DNA of 64,000 bases, taken from the NCBI RefSeq assembly GCF_004364325.1, contig NZ_SOCP01000012.1, positions 229,095 to 293,094 of the forward strand, in the 5' to 3' direction. A model generated the notes under the pieces. It was not told the DNA's origin. It did not search any database and saw only the letters and a list, made by a program, of their open reading frames with translations. Shown piece after piece: positions 39,927 through 48,497 of this stretch. The stretch comes from Actinophytocola oryzae. GTDB lineage: Bacteria; Actinomycetota; Actinomycetes; Mycobacteriales; Pseudonocardiaceae. The translations under genes and the position numbers were made by a program. The stretch's first letter is position 1; each line of letters begins with the position of its first letter.

Positions 39927-40173
39927 CCGGTTTGGGTGCCTCCAAACGCGTGTGGCATCCTTGACAGGTTGCTCGTCATGGACGGTCTTGCGATCGGCCA
40001 TGCTCGGGCGGGCTCGCGGTTACCGTGTTCGACATCGAGTACGGATCGCCGGGCCACTTATGACCACTCCCGAAGGACAAAGGTCCAAGGGGCCGGTCTG
40101 TGCATAGGGCGCGACACACCCGACCGCGTGGACCGGAGCGGCACGAGTCTTAAGACAAGGACGGCAAGCCACC
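39927..40173 (+). promoter_or_regulatory. Upstream region of the S10 operon
   Basis: 247 nt without a gene. A consensus -35 hexamer TTGACA lies at 39961-39966, but the sequence 16-19 nt downstream has no good TANNNT, so the promoter is only partly recognisable. The remaining ~190 nt form a leader for rpsJ in which I see no clear riboswitch or hairpin. Confidence 0.4.
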
Positions 40174-40479
40174 ATGGCGGGACAGAAGATCCGCATCCGG
40201 CTCAAGGCCTACGACCACGAGGCGATCGACGCTTCGGCGCGCAAGATCGTGGAGACGGTTACCCGCACGGGCGCTCGGGTCGTCGGGCCGGTGCCGCTGC
40301 CCACCGAGAAGAACGTGTACTGCGTCATCCGCTCGCCGCACAAGTACAAGGACTCGCGCGAGCACTTCGAGATGCGCACGCACAAGCGTCTGATCGACAT
40401 CCTCGACCCGACGCCGAAGACGGTTGACGCCCTCATGCGCATCGACCTCCCGGCCAGCGTCGACGTCAACATTCAGTGA
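40174..40479 (+). CDS. rpsJ: 30S ribosomal protein S10
   Basis: 101 residues. S10 is part of the 30S head and, as NusE, joins NusB in antitermination and contacts NusG. The sequence KIRIRLKAYDHEAIDASARK and VRSPHK-like RSPHKYKDSREHFEMRTHKR are family signatures. It is the first gene of the S10 operon, followed by rplC after 13 nt. Confidence 0.99.
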   Translation: MAGQKIRIRLKAYDHEAIDASARKIVETVTRTGARVVGPVPLPTEKNVYCVIRSPHKYKDSREHFEMRTHKRLIDILDPTPKTVDALMRIDLPASVDVNIQ

Positions 40480-40492
40480 GGCCTGAGCACTA

Positions 40493-41146
40493 ATGTCTTC
40501 CCGGCAGATGAAAGGGATCCTGGGCACGAAGCTCGGGATGACCCAGGTCTTCGACGAGAACAACCGGATCGTCCCGGTGACCGTCGTGAAGGCCGGCCCG
40601 AACGTGGTCACCCAGGTCCGTACCCAGGACACCGACGGTTACGTCGCGGTGCAGCTGGCGTTCGGCGAGATCGACCCCCGCAAGGTGAACAAGCCGCGGA
40701 CGGGTCACTTCAGCAAGGCGGGCGTCACGCCGCGCCGCTACCTCGCCGAGCTGCGCACCACCGACGCCGACAGCTACGAGCTCGGCCAGGAGATCACCGC
40801 AGAGGTGTTCGAGGCAGGCGCCGTCATCGACGTCACCGGCACGAGCAAGGGCAAGGGCACCGCGGGTGTCATGAAGCGGCACGGCTTCAAGGGCCTGTCC
40901 GCCTCCCACGGCACGCAGCGCAAGCACCGCTCGCCCGGCTCCATCGGTGGCTGCGCCACCCCCGGCCGCGTGTTCAGGGGCCTGCGCATGGCCGGCCGCA
41001 TGGGCCACGTCAAGGTCACCACCCAGAACCTCACGGTCCACCGCGTGGACGCCGAGGACGGGCTGATCCTCCTCAAGGGCGCGGTCCCCGGGCCCAAGGG
41101 CGGCGTGGTGTTCCTCAAGACCGCCGCGAAGGGTGATGCCCAGTGA
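40493..41146 (+). CDS. rplC: 50S ribosomal protein L3
   Basis: 217 residues. L3 reaches the peptidyl-transferase centre and is one of the first proteins to bind 23S rRNA. Signatures: GILGTKLGMTQVFDENNRIV at the start and GSIGGCATPGRVFRGLRMAG in the central loop. The stop overlaps rplD (GTGA), indicating coupling. Confidence 0.99.
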   Translation: MSSRQMKGILGTKLGMTQVFDENNRIVPVTVVKAGPNVVTQVRTQDTDGYVAVQLAFGEIDPRKVNKPRTGHFSKAGVTPRRYLAELRTTDADSYELGQEITAEVFEAGAVIDVTGTSKGKGTAGVMKRHGFKGLSASHGTQRKHRSPGSIGGCATPGRVFRGLRMAGRMGHVKVTTQNLTVHRVDAEDGLILLKGAVPGPKGGVVFLKTAAKGDAQ

Positions 41147-41829
41147 CCAGCGTTGAGATCAAGACCCCGGACGGCAAGACCGACGGCACCGTCGACCTGC
41201 CCGAGGCGATCTTCGACGTGCAGGCCAACGTCGCGCTGATGCACCAGGTGGTCGTCGCGCAGCAGGCCGCGGCCCGTCAGGGCACGCACAGCACGAAGAC
41301 CCGCGGTGAGGTCAGCGGCGGTGGCAAGAAGCCGTACCGGCAGAAGGGCACCGGCCGCGCCCGTCAGGGCTCGACCCGCGCGCCGCAGTTCGCCGGTGGT
41401 GGCACGGTCCACGGCCCCCAGCCGCGTGACTACACGCAGCGGGTGCCCAAGAAGATGAAGGCCGCCGCTCTCAAGGGCGCCCTCTCCGACCGCGCCCGCG
41501 CGGGCCAGGTCCACGTGGTGAGCGCTCTGGTCGACAGCGAGAAGCCGTCCACCAAGGTCGCCCGCACGGTGCTCGCCTCGGTCACCGAGGCCAGGAACCT
41601 GCTGGTCGTGCTGACCCGTGAGGACGAGACCAGCTGGCTGTCCGTGCGGAACCTGCCGAACGTGCACGTGATCGCGCCTGACCAGCTCAACACCTACGAC
41701 GTGCTGGTCAACGACGACGTCGTCTTCACGAAGGACGCGCTGCAGGCCTTCCTGGAGGGCCCGGTCCAGGGCCGCTCCGCCAAGGGCAGCGCGCGTTCCG
41801 GCGAGGTCGAGCAGGAGGAGGACAAGTGA
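41143..41829 (+). CDS. rplD: 50S ribosomal protein L4
   Basis: 228 residues from GTG 41143. The extended loop (GGGKKPYRQKGTGRARQGST, about residues 62-82) lines the exit tunnel near the macrolide site. L4 in E. coli represses the S10 operon; whether that holds here is not known. The C-terminus is a short acidic tail. It overlaps rplW (GTGA). Confidence 0.99.
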   Translation: MTSVEIKTPDGKTDGTVDLPEAIFDVQANVALMHQVVVAQQAAARQGTHSTKTRGEVSGGGKKPYRQKGTGRARQGSTRAPQFAGGGTVHGPQPRDYTQRVPKKMKAAALKGALSDRARAGQVHVVSALVDSEKPSTKVARTVLASVTEARNLLVVLTREDETSWLSVRNLPNVHVIAPDQLNTYDVLVNDDVVFTKDALQAFLEGPVQGRSAKGSARSGEVEQEEDK

Positions 41830-42125
41830 TCCCCGACCCCCGCGACGTGCTGCTCGCGCCGGTGATCTCCGAGAAGTCCTACGGACTGCTCGAGGAGAAC
41901 AAGTACACGTTCGTCGTCGCACCGCACGCGAACAAGACCGAGATCAAGATCGCGGTCGAGAAGGTGTTCGGCGTGCAGGTCGTCAACGTGAACACGCTGA
42001 ACCGGCAGGGCAAGCGCAAGCGCACGCGGACCGGTTACGGCAAGCGCAAGGACACCAAGCGCGCGATCGTGACCCTGTCCGAGGAGAGCAAGCCGATCGA
42101 GATCTTCGGCGGCCCGGCTTCCTGA
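41826..42125 (+). CDS. rplW: 50S ribosomal protein L23
   Basis: 99 residues from GTG 41826. L23 sits at the tunnel exit and docks trigger factor and SRP. Family features: VISEKSYGLLEENKYTFVV and the basic hairpin NRQGKRKRTRTGYGKRKDTK. It is coupled to rplD and 34 nt ahead of rplB. Confidence 0.98.
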   Translation: MIPDPRDVLLAPVISEKSYGLLEENKYTFVVAPHANKTEIKIAVEKVFGVQVVNVNTLNRQGKRKRTRTGYGKRKDTKRAIVTLSEESKPIEIFGGPAS

Positions 42126-42159
42126 GCTGGCGAACAGAGACACTAGGGACTGCGTAGAG

Positions 42160-42996
42160 ATGGGCATTCGCAAGTACAAGCCGACGACGCCAGGGCGTCG
42201 TGGCGCGAGCGTCTCCGACTTCGCCGAGATCACCCGCTCGGAGCCGGAGAAGTCGCTGGTCCGCCCGCTGCATGGCCGAGGCGGCCGCAACGTGCACGGC
42301 AAGATCACCACCCGGCACAAGGGCGGTGGCCACAAGCGTGCGTACCGGCTGATCGACTTCCGCCGGCACGACAAGGACGGTGTGCCCGCCAAGGTGGCGC
42401 ACATCGAGTACGACCCGAACCGCACCGCGCGCATCGCGCTGCTGCACTACGCGGACGGCGAGAAGCGGTACATCATCGCGCCGGACAAGCTCAAGCAGGG
42501 CGACCGGATCGAGAACGGGCCGAGCGCGGACATCAAGCCGGGCAACGCCCTGCCGCTGCGCAACATCCCGGTCGGCACGGTGATCCACGCCATCGAGCTG
42601 CGGCCCGGTGGCGGCGCCAAGATCGCCCGCTCGGCGGGCACCCGCGTCCAGCTGGTCGCGAAGGAAGGCCCCTACGCCCAGCTGCGTATGCCCTCCGGCG
42701 AGATCCGCAACGTGGACGTGCGCTGCCGCGCGACGGTCGGCGAGGTCGGCAACTCCGAGCACGCCAACATCAACTGGGGCAAGGCGGGCCGCATGCGGTG
42801 GAAGGGCAAGCGCCCGACCGTCCGCGGTGTCGCGATGAACCCGGTGGACCACCCGCACGGTGGTGGTGAGGGCAAGACCTCCGGTGGTCGCCACCCGGTG
42901 AACCCCGCGGGCAAGCCAGAAGGACGTACCCGCCACAAGGGCAAGGCCAGCGACCGGATGATCGTCCGTCGTCGCCGGACCGGCAAGAAGCGCTAA
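42160..42996 (+). CDS. rplB: 50S ribosomal protein L2
   Basis: 278 residues. L2 is needed for subunit joining and peptidyl transfer. The conserved C-terminal loop NPVDHPHGGGEGKTSGGRHP contains the functionally critical His. N-terminal GIRKYKPTTPGRRGASVSDF is typical. It precedes rpsS by 20 nt with an AGGAGGGAG site. Confidence 0.99.
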   Translation: MGIRKYKPTTPGRRGASVSDFAEITRSEPEKSLVRPLHGRGGRNVHGKITTRHKGGGHKRAYRLIDFRRHDKDGVPAKVAHIEYDPNRTARIALLHYADGEKRYIIAPDKLKQGDRIENGPSADIKPGNALPLRNIPVGTVIHAIELRPGGGAKIARSAGTRVQLVAKEGPYAQLRMPSGEIRNVDVRCRATVGEVGNSEHANINWGKAGRMRWKGKRPTVRGVAMNPVDHPHGGGEGKTSGGRHPVNPAGKPEGRTRHKGKASDRMIVRRRRTGKKR

Positions 42997-43016
42997 AGAG
43001 CAGGAGGGAGTGACAG

Positions 43017-43298
43017 ATGCCTAGGAGTTTGAAGAAGGGCCCGTTCGTCGACGACCACCTGCTCAAGAAGGTGGACGCGCTCAACGAGTCCGGCAAGAAG
43101 ACGGTCATCAAGACCTGGTCGCGCCGCTCGACGATCATCCCCGACATGCTGGGGCACACGATCGGGGTGCACGACGGTCGCAAGCACGTGCCGGTGTTCA
43201 TCTCGGAGTCCATGGTGGGGCACAAGCTGGGCGAGTTCGCCCCGACGCGCACCTTCAAGGGCCACGTGAAGGACGACCGCAAGGCGCGTAGGCGCTAG
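43017..43298 (+). CDS. rpsS: 30S ribosomal protein S19
   Basis: 93 residues, standard. S19 pairs with S13 in the 30S head. PRSLKKGPFVDDHLLKKVD, RRSTIIPDMLGHTIGVHDG and HKLGEFAPTRTFKGH are family signatures. It has its own AGGAGGG site. Confidence 0.99.
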   Translation: MPRSLKKGPFVDDHLLKKVDALNESGKKTVIKTWSRRSTIIPDMLGHTIGVHDGRKHVPVFISESMVGHKLGEFAPTRTFKGHVKDDRKARRR

Positions 43299-43316
43299 AG
43301 GACAAGGGAGTAAGCG

Positions 43317-43748
43317 ATGAGTGACGAGACCGCGGTGGAAGAGCTTCCCCGCGCGATTGCTCGGGCTCGCTACGTCCGCGCCACGCCGATGAAGGTGCGC
43401 CGGGTGGTCGAGCTCATCAGGGGCCGCAACGCCGAGGACGCGCTCAACGTCCTGCGGTTCGCGCCGCAGGCCGCGAGCGAGCCGGTGGCCAAGGTGCTCG
43501 CGAGCGCCATGGCCAACGCCGAGAACAACCTGGACCTCGACCCGGAGACCCTCTGGATCAGCCAGGTGTACGTGGACGAGGGCCCGACCCTCAAGCGGTT
43601 CCGCCCGCGGGCCCAGGGCCGTGCCTACCGGATCCGGAAGCGGACCAGCCACATCACCGTCGAGGTGGAGTCGCGGCCGAAGCAGGAGCCGGTGAAGAAG
43701 GCGGCTGCCAAGAGCCGTAAGTCCAGTGCGAAGAGGAGTGCCAGCTAG
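43317..43748 (+). CDS. rplV: 50S ribosomal protein L22
   Basis: 143 residues, longer than E. coli L22 (110) through a basic Lys/Ala/Ser tail after residue 120. The tunnel hairpin (TLKRFRPRAQGRAYRIRKRT) shapes the exit-tunnel constriction where macrolide-resistance changes occur. The stop shares one base with the rpsC start (TAGTG). Confidence 0.98.
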   Translation: MSDETAVEELPRAIARARYVRATPMKVRRVVELIRGRNAEDALNVLRFAPQAASEPVAKVLASAMANAENNLDLDPETLWISQVYVDEGPTLKRFRPRAQGRAYRIRKRTSHITVEVESRPKQEPVKKAAAKSRKSSAKRSAS

Positions 43749-44599
43749 TGGGTCAGAAGATCAACCCGCACGGCTTCCGGCTCGGGATCACCACTGACTG
43801 GAAGTCCCGCTGGTATGCCGACAAGCAGTACGCGGAGTACGTGGCCGAGGACGTCAAGATCCGCAAGCTCCTGTCCAAGGGCATGGAGCGTGCCGGGATC
43901 TCGAAGGTGGAGATCGAGCGCACCCGCGACCGGGTCCGCGTCGACATCCACACCGCCCGCCCGGGCATCGTCATCGGCCGCCGCGGCGCCGAGGCGGACC
44001 GCATCCGCGGCGAGCTGGAGAAGCTCTCGGGCAAGCAGGTGCAGCTGAACATCCTCGAGGTGAAGAACCCCGAGGCCGACGCGCAGCTGGTCGCCCAGGT
44101 GACCGCCGAGCAGCTGTCCAACCGCGTGTCCTTCCGCCGCGCGATGCGCAAGGCCATCCAGTCGGCCATGCGCTCGCCGCAGGTGAAGGGCATCCGCGTG
44201 CAGTGCGGCGGCCGCCTCGGCGGTGCCGAGATGTCCCGCTCCGAGCACTACCGCGAGGGCCGGGTGCCGCTGCACACGCTGCGTGCCGACATCGACTACG
44301 GCTTCTTCGAGGCCCGCACGACCTTCGGCCGCATCGGCGTCAAGGTGTGGATCTACAAGGGTGACGTCGTCGGCGGTCGCCGCGAGGTCGAGGCGCGCAG
44401 CCAGGCCCCGCAGGAGCGCGCGCCGCGCCGGGAGCGTCCCACCAGGGCCCGCCGTTCCGGCTCCTCAGGCACCACGCCGACGAGTACCGAGGCAGGCCGC
44501 GCCGCGGCAGAGGCCTCGGCACCAGCAGAATCGGCCGAGCCGCAGACCCCGTCCGTGAACGGGAGCGGCGAGGCCTCGACGACCAATGGGGAGGGCTGA
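43748..44599 (+). CDS. rpsC: 30S ribosomal protein S3
   Basis: 283 residues from GTG 43748. The KH domain has the GRRGAEADRIRGELEKLSGK loop; S3 helps form the mRNA entry tunnel. After the conserved FGRIGVKVWIYKGDVVGG (about 198-215) comes a ~70-residue Arg/Ala/Pro/Ser-rich tail absent from E. coli S3 and common in actinobacteria. Confidence 0.98.
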   Translation: MGQKINPHGFRLGITTDWKSRWYADKQYAEYVAEDVKIRKLLSKGMERAGISKVEIERTRDRVRVDIHTARPGIVIGRRGAEADRIRGELEKLSGKQVQLNILEVKNPEADAQLVAQVTAEQLSNRVSFRRAMRKAIQSAMRSPQVKGIRVQCGGRLGGAEMSRSEHYREGRVPLHTLRADIDYGFFEARTTFGRIGVKVWIYKGDVVGGRREVEARSQAPQERAPRRERPTRARRSGSSGTTPTSTEAGRAAAEASAPAESAEPQTPSVNGSGEASTTNGEG

Positions 44600-44602
44600 G
44601 CA

Positions 44603-45022
44603 GTGCTCATCCCGCGCAAGGTCAAGCACCGCAAGCAGCACCACCCGAAGCGGGGTGGGGCTGCCAAGGGCGGTACCCGGGTCACCTTCGGTGAGTTCGG
44701 TATCCAGGCGCTCCAGCCGGCGTACGTGACCAACCGGCAGATCGAGTCCGCTCGTATCGCCATCAACCGGCACATCCGTCGTGGCGGCAAGGTCTGGATC
44801 AACATCTTCCCGGACCGCCCGCTGACCAAGAAGCCCGCCGAGACCCGCATGGGTTCCGGCAAGGGCTCGCCGGAGTACTGGATCGCGAACGTCAAGCCGG
44901 GTCGCGTCATGTTCGAGCTGAGCTTCCCCAACGAGACGGTCGCGCGCGAGGCACTCACGAGGGCTATCCACAAGCTCCCGATGAAGTGCCGCATCGTCAC
45001 GCGCGAGGGTGGTGACTTCTGA
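44603..45022 (+). CDS. rplP: 50S ribosomal protein L16
   Basis: 139 residues from GTG 44603. L16 helps place tRNA in the A and P sites. LIPRKVKHRKQHHPKRGG, KVWINIFPDRPLTKKPAETR and MGSGKGSPEYWIANVKPGR are family blocks. The stop overlaps rpmC by one base (TGATG). Confidence 0.99.
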   Translation: MLIPRKVKHRKQHHPKRGGAAKGGTRVTFGEFGIQALQPAYVTNRQIESARIAINRHIRRGGKVWINIFPDRPLTKKPAETRMGSGKGSPEYWIANVKPGRVMFELSFPNETVAREALTRAIHKLPMKCRIVTREGGDF

Positions 45023-45270
45023 TGGCCGCTGGTACGCAGGCTTCCGAGATGCGTGAGCTGAACGACGAGGAGCTGGTCCTCCGCCTCCGCGAGGCGAAGG
45101 AGGAGCTGTTCAACCTTCGGTTCCAGATGGCGACCGGACAGATGGACAACAACCGCCGCCTTCGGATGATCCGGCACGACATCGCCAGGATCTACACCGT
45201 GATGCGCGAGCGCGAGCTGGGCCTGTCGGTGTCCCCCGACGAGGTTCCGAGTGGTGAGGGTGCCGCATGA
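45022..45270 (+). CDS. rpmC: 50S ribosomal protein L29
   Basis: 82 residues. L29 lies beside L23 at the tunnel exit. Core: MRELNDEELVLRLREAKEEL and NLRFQMATGQMDNNRRLR; short N- and C-terminal extensions make it longer than E. coli L29 (63). The stop overlaps rpsQ (ATGA). Confidence 0.98.
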   Translation: MAAGTQASEMRELNDEELVLRLREAKEELFNLRFQMATGQMDNNRRLRMIRHDIARIYTVMRERELGLSVSPDEVPSGEGAA

Positions 45271-45557
45271 GTGAGACGACCGAGACCGAGACGACACAGC
45301 CGAAGCCGCGCGGTCGCCGCAAGGTGCGCGAGGGCCTGGTCGTGTCGGACAAGATGGACAAGACGATCGTGGTCTCGCTCGAGGACCGCAAGAAGCACCC
45401 GCGCTACAGCAAGGTGCTGCGGTCCACGACCAAGGTCAAGGCGCACGACGAGGAGAACACGGCAGGCGTGGGCGACCGCGTACTGCTGATGGAGACCCGT
45501 CCGCTGTCGGCCACCAAGCGGTGGCGGCTCGTGGAGATCGTGGAGAAGGCAAAGTGA
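45267..45557 (+). CDS. rpsQ: 30S ribosomal protein S17
   Basis: 96 residues. Primary 16S binder. An N-terminal Thr/Glu/Arg-rich extension precedes GLVVSDKMDKTIVVSLEDRK and HPRYSKVLRSTTKVKAHDEE. It overlaps rpmC (ATGA) and rplN (GTGA). Confidence 0.98.
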   Translation: MSETTETETTQPKPRGRRKVREGLVVSDKMDKTIVVSLEDRKKHPRYSKVLRSTTKVKAHDEENTAGVGDRVLLMETRPLSATKRWRLVEIVEKAK

Positions 45558-45922
45558 TCCAGCAGGAATCGCGACTGCGCGTCGCCGACAACACGGGTGC
45601 GAAGGAGATCCTCTGCATCCGTGTGCTGGGCGGCTCCGCGCGTCGCTACGCGGGCATCGGCGACATCATCGTCGCGACGGTCAAGGACGCGATCCCGGGT
45701 GCCGGTGTGAAGAAGGGTGACGTCGTCAAGGCGGTCATCGTTCGGACCACCAAGGAGAAGCGCCGCCCGGACGGCAGCTACATCCGCTTCGACGAGAACG
45801 CCGCCGTGCTGATCAAGCAGGACAACGAGCCGCGGGGCACCCGCATCTTCGGACCGGTCGGTCGCGAGCTGCGCGACAAGAAGTTCATGAAGATCATCTC
45901 GCTGGCTCCGGAGGTGCTCTGA
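45554..45922 (+). CDS. rplN: 50S ribosomal protein L14
   Basis: 122 residues, exactly the family length, from GTG 45554, which overlaps the rpsQ stop; a longer in-frame ATG at 45521 lies inside rpsQ. It begins IQQESRLRVADNTGAKEILC. L14 forms bridge B8 with the 30S and binds RsfS. Confidence 0.99.
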   Translation: MIQQESRLRVADNTGAKEILCIRVLGGSARRYAGIGDIIVATVKDAIPGAGVKKGDVVKAVIVRTTKEKRRPDGSYIRFDENAAVLIKQDNEPRGTRIFGPVGRELRDKKFMKIISLAPEVL

Positions 45923-45923
45923 G

Positions 45924-46259
45924 ATGAAGATCAAGAAGGGTGACGAGGTCGTCGTCATCGCCGGCCGGGACAAGGGCGCGAAGGGCAAGGTCATCCAGGC
46001 CTACCCCGACCGCGGCAAGGTCCTCGTCGAGGGCGTCAACCGGATCAAGAAGCACACCCGTATCACGCAGACGCAGCGCGGCGCCCAGTCGGGCGGCATC
46101 GTCACGCAGGAAGCCGCGATCGACGTCAGCAACGTGATGCTGGTCCATGACGGCAAAGCCGTCCGTGTCGGCTACAAGATCGGCGAGGACGGCAAGAAGG
46201 TCCGCGTCGCACGCGGCAAGGCCGGCCTGGACAAGAACGGCGAGCCGAAGGAAGTCTGA
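45924..46259 (+). CDS. rplX: 50S ribosomal protein L24
   Basis: 111 residues. Early assembly protein with a KOW motif (KKGDEVVVIAGRDKGAKGKV at the start) and VEGVNRIKKHTRITQTQRG. It starts one base after the rplN stop and overlaps rplE by one base (TGATG). Confidence 0.99.
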   Translation: MKIKKGDEVVVIAGRDKGAKGKVIQAYPDRGKVLVEGVNRIKKHTRITQTQRGAQSGGIVTQEAAIDVSNVMLVHDGKAVRVGYKIGEDGKKVRVARGKAGLDKNGEPKEV

Positions 46260-46822
46260 TGACCACCGCAGAGAAAATCGTTCCGCGGCTCAAGACCCGG
46301 TACCGCGAGGAGATCGTGGCCGGCCTGCGCGACGAGTTCACCTACGACAACGCGATGCAGGTGCCCCGCGTGGTCAAGGTCGTGGTGAACATGGGTGTCG
46401 GCGACGCCGCCCGCGACGGCAAGCTGATCGAGGGCGCGCTGCGCGACCTCTCGCTGATCACCGGCCAGAAGCCCCAGGTCCGGCGGGCCACGAAGTCCAT
46501 CGCGCAGTTCAAGCTGCGTGAGGGCATGCCGATCGGCGCCAAGGTGACCCTGCGCAACGACCGCATGTGGGAGTTCCTGGACCGGCTGCTGACCATCGCG
46601 CTGCCGCGTATCCGTGACTTCCGGGGTCTGTCGCCGAAGCAGTTCGACGGCAACGGCAACTACACCTTCGGTCTCAACGAGCAGTCGATGTTCCACGAGA
46701 TCAACCCGGACGCCATCGACCGGCCGCGAGGCATGGACATCACGGTGGTCACCACCGCCACCAACGACGCGGAGGGCAGGGCGCTGCTGCGGCGCCTCGG
46801 CTTCCCGTTCAAGGAGAACTGA
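46259..46822 (+). CDS. rplE: 50S ribosomal protein L5
   Basis: 187 residues. L5 binds 5S rRNA and bridges to S13. Signatures: NAMQVPRVVKVVVNMGVGDA, ITGQKPQVRRATKSIAQFKL and LPRIRDFRGLSPKQFDGNGN. It is followed at once by the zinc-type S14 gene. Confidence 0.99.
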   Translation: MTTAEKIVPRLKTRYREEIVAGLRDEFTYDNAMQVPRVVKVVVNMGVGDAARDGKLIEGALRDLSLITGQKPQVRRATKSIAQFKLREGMPIGAKVTLRNDRMWEFLDRLLTIALPRIRDFRGLSPKQFDGNGNYTFGLNEQSMFHEINPDAIDRPRGMDITVVTTATNDAEGRALLRRLGFPFKEN

Positions 46823-46825
46823 GGC

Positions 46826-47011
46826 ATGGCCAAGAAAGCTCTGGTCCACAAGGCTGCGCAGAAGCCGAAGTTCAAGGTGCGGGGTTACACCCGCTGCCAG
46901 CGGTGCGGCCGTCCGCGTGCGGTGTTCCGCAAGTTCGGTCTCTGCCGTGTCTGCCTGCGGGAGATGGCCCACCGCGGCGAGCTCCCCGGCGTCTCCAAGT
47001 CCAGCTGGTAA
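46826..47011 (+). CDS. rpsZ: 30S ribosomal protein S14, zinc-binding type
   Basis: 61 residues, the short zinc form (S14Z). Four cysteines in CQRCGRPRAVFRKFGLCRVC bind zinc. It begins AKKALVHKAAQKPKFKVRGY. Many actinobacteria also hold a zinc-free S14 paralogue in a Zur-regulated operon; none is in this window. Confidence 0.98.
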   Translation: MAKKALVHKAAQKPKFKVRGYTRCQRCGRPRAVFRKFGLCRVCLREMAHRGELPGVSKSSW

Positions 47012-47101
47012 ACCCACAGGATCCATCCCGCCACAGGCCCGGAATACCCCAGGTTGCCCCGGGAGTATGGGAACCATGGCGAGAAAGGTTGACAGGTCAC
47101 C

Positions 47102-47500
47102 ATGACGATGACCGACCCGATCGCAGACTTCTTGACCCGTCTGCGTAACGCCAACTCGGCGTACCACGACGAGGTCGTGCTGCCCCACTCGAAGCTCAAG
47201 GCCAACATCGCGGAGATCCTCAAGCGCGAGGGCTACATCATGGGCTACCGCGACGAGGACGGCGAGAAGGGCAAGAACCTCGTCGTCGAGCTCAAGTACG
47301 GCCCGAACCGCGAGCGCAGCATCGCCGGTCTGCGCCGGGTGTCCAAGCCCGGTCTTCGGGTTTACGCGAAGTCGACCAACCTGCCGAAGGTGCTCGGCGG
47401 TCTCGGCGTGGCGATCATCTCCACGTCCGCGGGCCTCCTCACCGACCGGCAGGCCAGCAAGCAGCGGATGGGCGGGGAAGTCCTCGCCTACGTCTGGTAG
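47102..47500 (+). CDS. rpsH: 30S ribosomal protein S8
   Basis: 132 residues. S8 organises the central domain and is the spc-operon repressor in E. coli. TMTDPIADFLTRLRNANSAY and STSAGLLTDRQASKQRMGGE are family marks. A 90-nt gap precedes it, larger than elsewhere in the operon; I see no terminator there. Confidence 0.99.
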   Translation: MTMTDPIADFLTRLRNANSAYHDEVVLPHSKLKANIAEILKREGYIMGYRDEDGEKGKNLVVELKYGPNRERSIAGLRRVSKPGLRVYAKSTNLPKVLGGLGVAIISTSAGLLTDRQASKQRMGGEVLAYVW

Positions 47501-47521
47501 CGGGAAAGGGGAGTAGACACG

Positions 47522-48061
47522 ATGTCTCGCATCGGAAAGCTGCCGATCCCCGTCCCGGCCAACGTGGACGTGAAGATCGACGGGCAGCAGGTCAGCGTGA
47601 AGGGCCCCAAGGGCACCCTGGCGCACACGGTCGCTGAGCCGATCGTCGTGGAGCGCGGTGAGGACGGCGTCCTCGAGGTCAAGCGCCCGGACGACGAGCG
47701 CCGCAACCGCGCACTGCACGGCCTCACCAGGTCGCTGGTGAACAACCTGGTCGTCGGTGTCACCGACGGCTACGAGAAGAAGCTCGAGATCCACGGCGTC
47801 GGTTACCGCGTGCAGCTCAAGGGCTCGGACCTGGAGTTCTCGCTCGGGTTCAGCCACCCGGTCAAGGTCTCGCCGCCGGAGGGCATCACCTTCGCGGTCG
47901 AGGCGCCGACCCGGTTCTCCGTTCAGGGGATCGACAAGCAGCGGGTCGGCGAGGTCGCCGCGAACATTCGCAAGCTGCGCAAGCCCGACCCGTACAAGGG
48001 CAAGGGTGTGCGGTACGCGGGCGAGAAGATCCGCCGCAAGGTCGGAAAGACGGGTAAGTGA
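47522..48061 (+). CDS. rplF: 50S ribosomal protein L6
   Basis: 179 residues. Two-domain L6 near the sarcin-ricin loop and factor-binding site. SRIGKLPIPVPANVDVKIDG at the start and GKGVRYAGEKIRRKVGKTGK at the end. rplR begins within a few bases of the stop. Confidence 0.99.
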   Translation: MSRIGKLPIPVPANVDVKIDGQQVSVKGPKGTLAHTVAEPIVVERGEDGVLEVKRPDDERRNRALHGLTRSLVNNLVVGVTDGYEKKLEIHGVGYRVQLKGSDLEFSLGFSHPVKVSPPEGITFAVEAPTRFSVQGIDKQRVGEVAANIRKLRKPDPYKGKGVRYAGEKIRRKVGKTGK

Positions 48062-48063
48062 TC

Positions 48064-48465
48064 ATGAGCGAAGCGACTGTTACCAAGCGCAAGCCGCTTG
48101 GCAAGGACATCTCGACGCGTCGCCGGGTCGCGAAGGCCCGCAGGCACTTCCGGGTCCGCCGGAAGCTCCAGGGCACCGCGGAGCGTCCGCGCCTGTCGGT
48201 CACGCGTTCCTCGCGCCACATCGTGGCCCAGCTGGTCGACGACCTCACCGGGCACACGGTCGCCTCGGCGACCAGCCTCGAGGCCGACGTCCGTGCCCTG
48301 GACGGCGACAAGAAGGCCCGCGCGGCCAAGGTCGGCCAGCTGGTCGCCGACCGCGCCAAGAGCGCCGGGTTCACCAAGGTCGTGTTCGACCGGGGTGGCC
48401 ACGACTACCACGGCCGGATCGCGGCGCTCGCCGACGCGGCTCGGGAAGCCGGGCTGGAGTTCTAG
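48064..48465 (+). CDS. rplR: 50S ribosomal protein L18
   Basis: 133 residues from ATG 48064; a GTG at 48058 overlapping the rplF stop (GTGA) would add two residues and is also possible. L18 binds 5S rRNA. GKDISTRRRVAKARRHFRVR and RPRLSVTRSSRHIVAQLVDD are typical. Confidence 0.97.
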   Translation: MSEATVTKRKPLGKDISTRRRVAKARRHFRVRRKLQGTAERPRLSVTRSSRHIVAQLVDDLTGHTVASATSLEADVRALDGDKKARAAKVGQLVADRAKSAGFTKVVFDRGGHDYHGRIAALADAAREAGLEF

Positions 48466-48467
48466 AC

Positions 48468-48497
48468 ATGCACAAGAACACGGGAAGGATCGCCTGA
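48468..48497 (+). CDS. 9-codon mini-ORF between rplR and rpsE
   Basis: ATG 48468 opens a frame (MHKNTGRIA) that ends in TGA sharing one base with the rpsE ATG (TGATG 48495-48499). The rpsE ribosome-binding site GGAAGG lies inside it. It may be a coupling device or chance; no upstream ribosome-binding site of its own is strong. Confidence 0.3.
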   Translation: MHKNTGRIA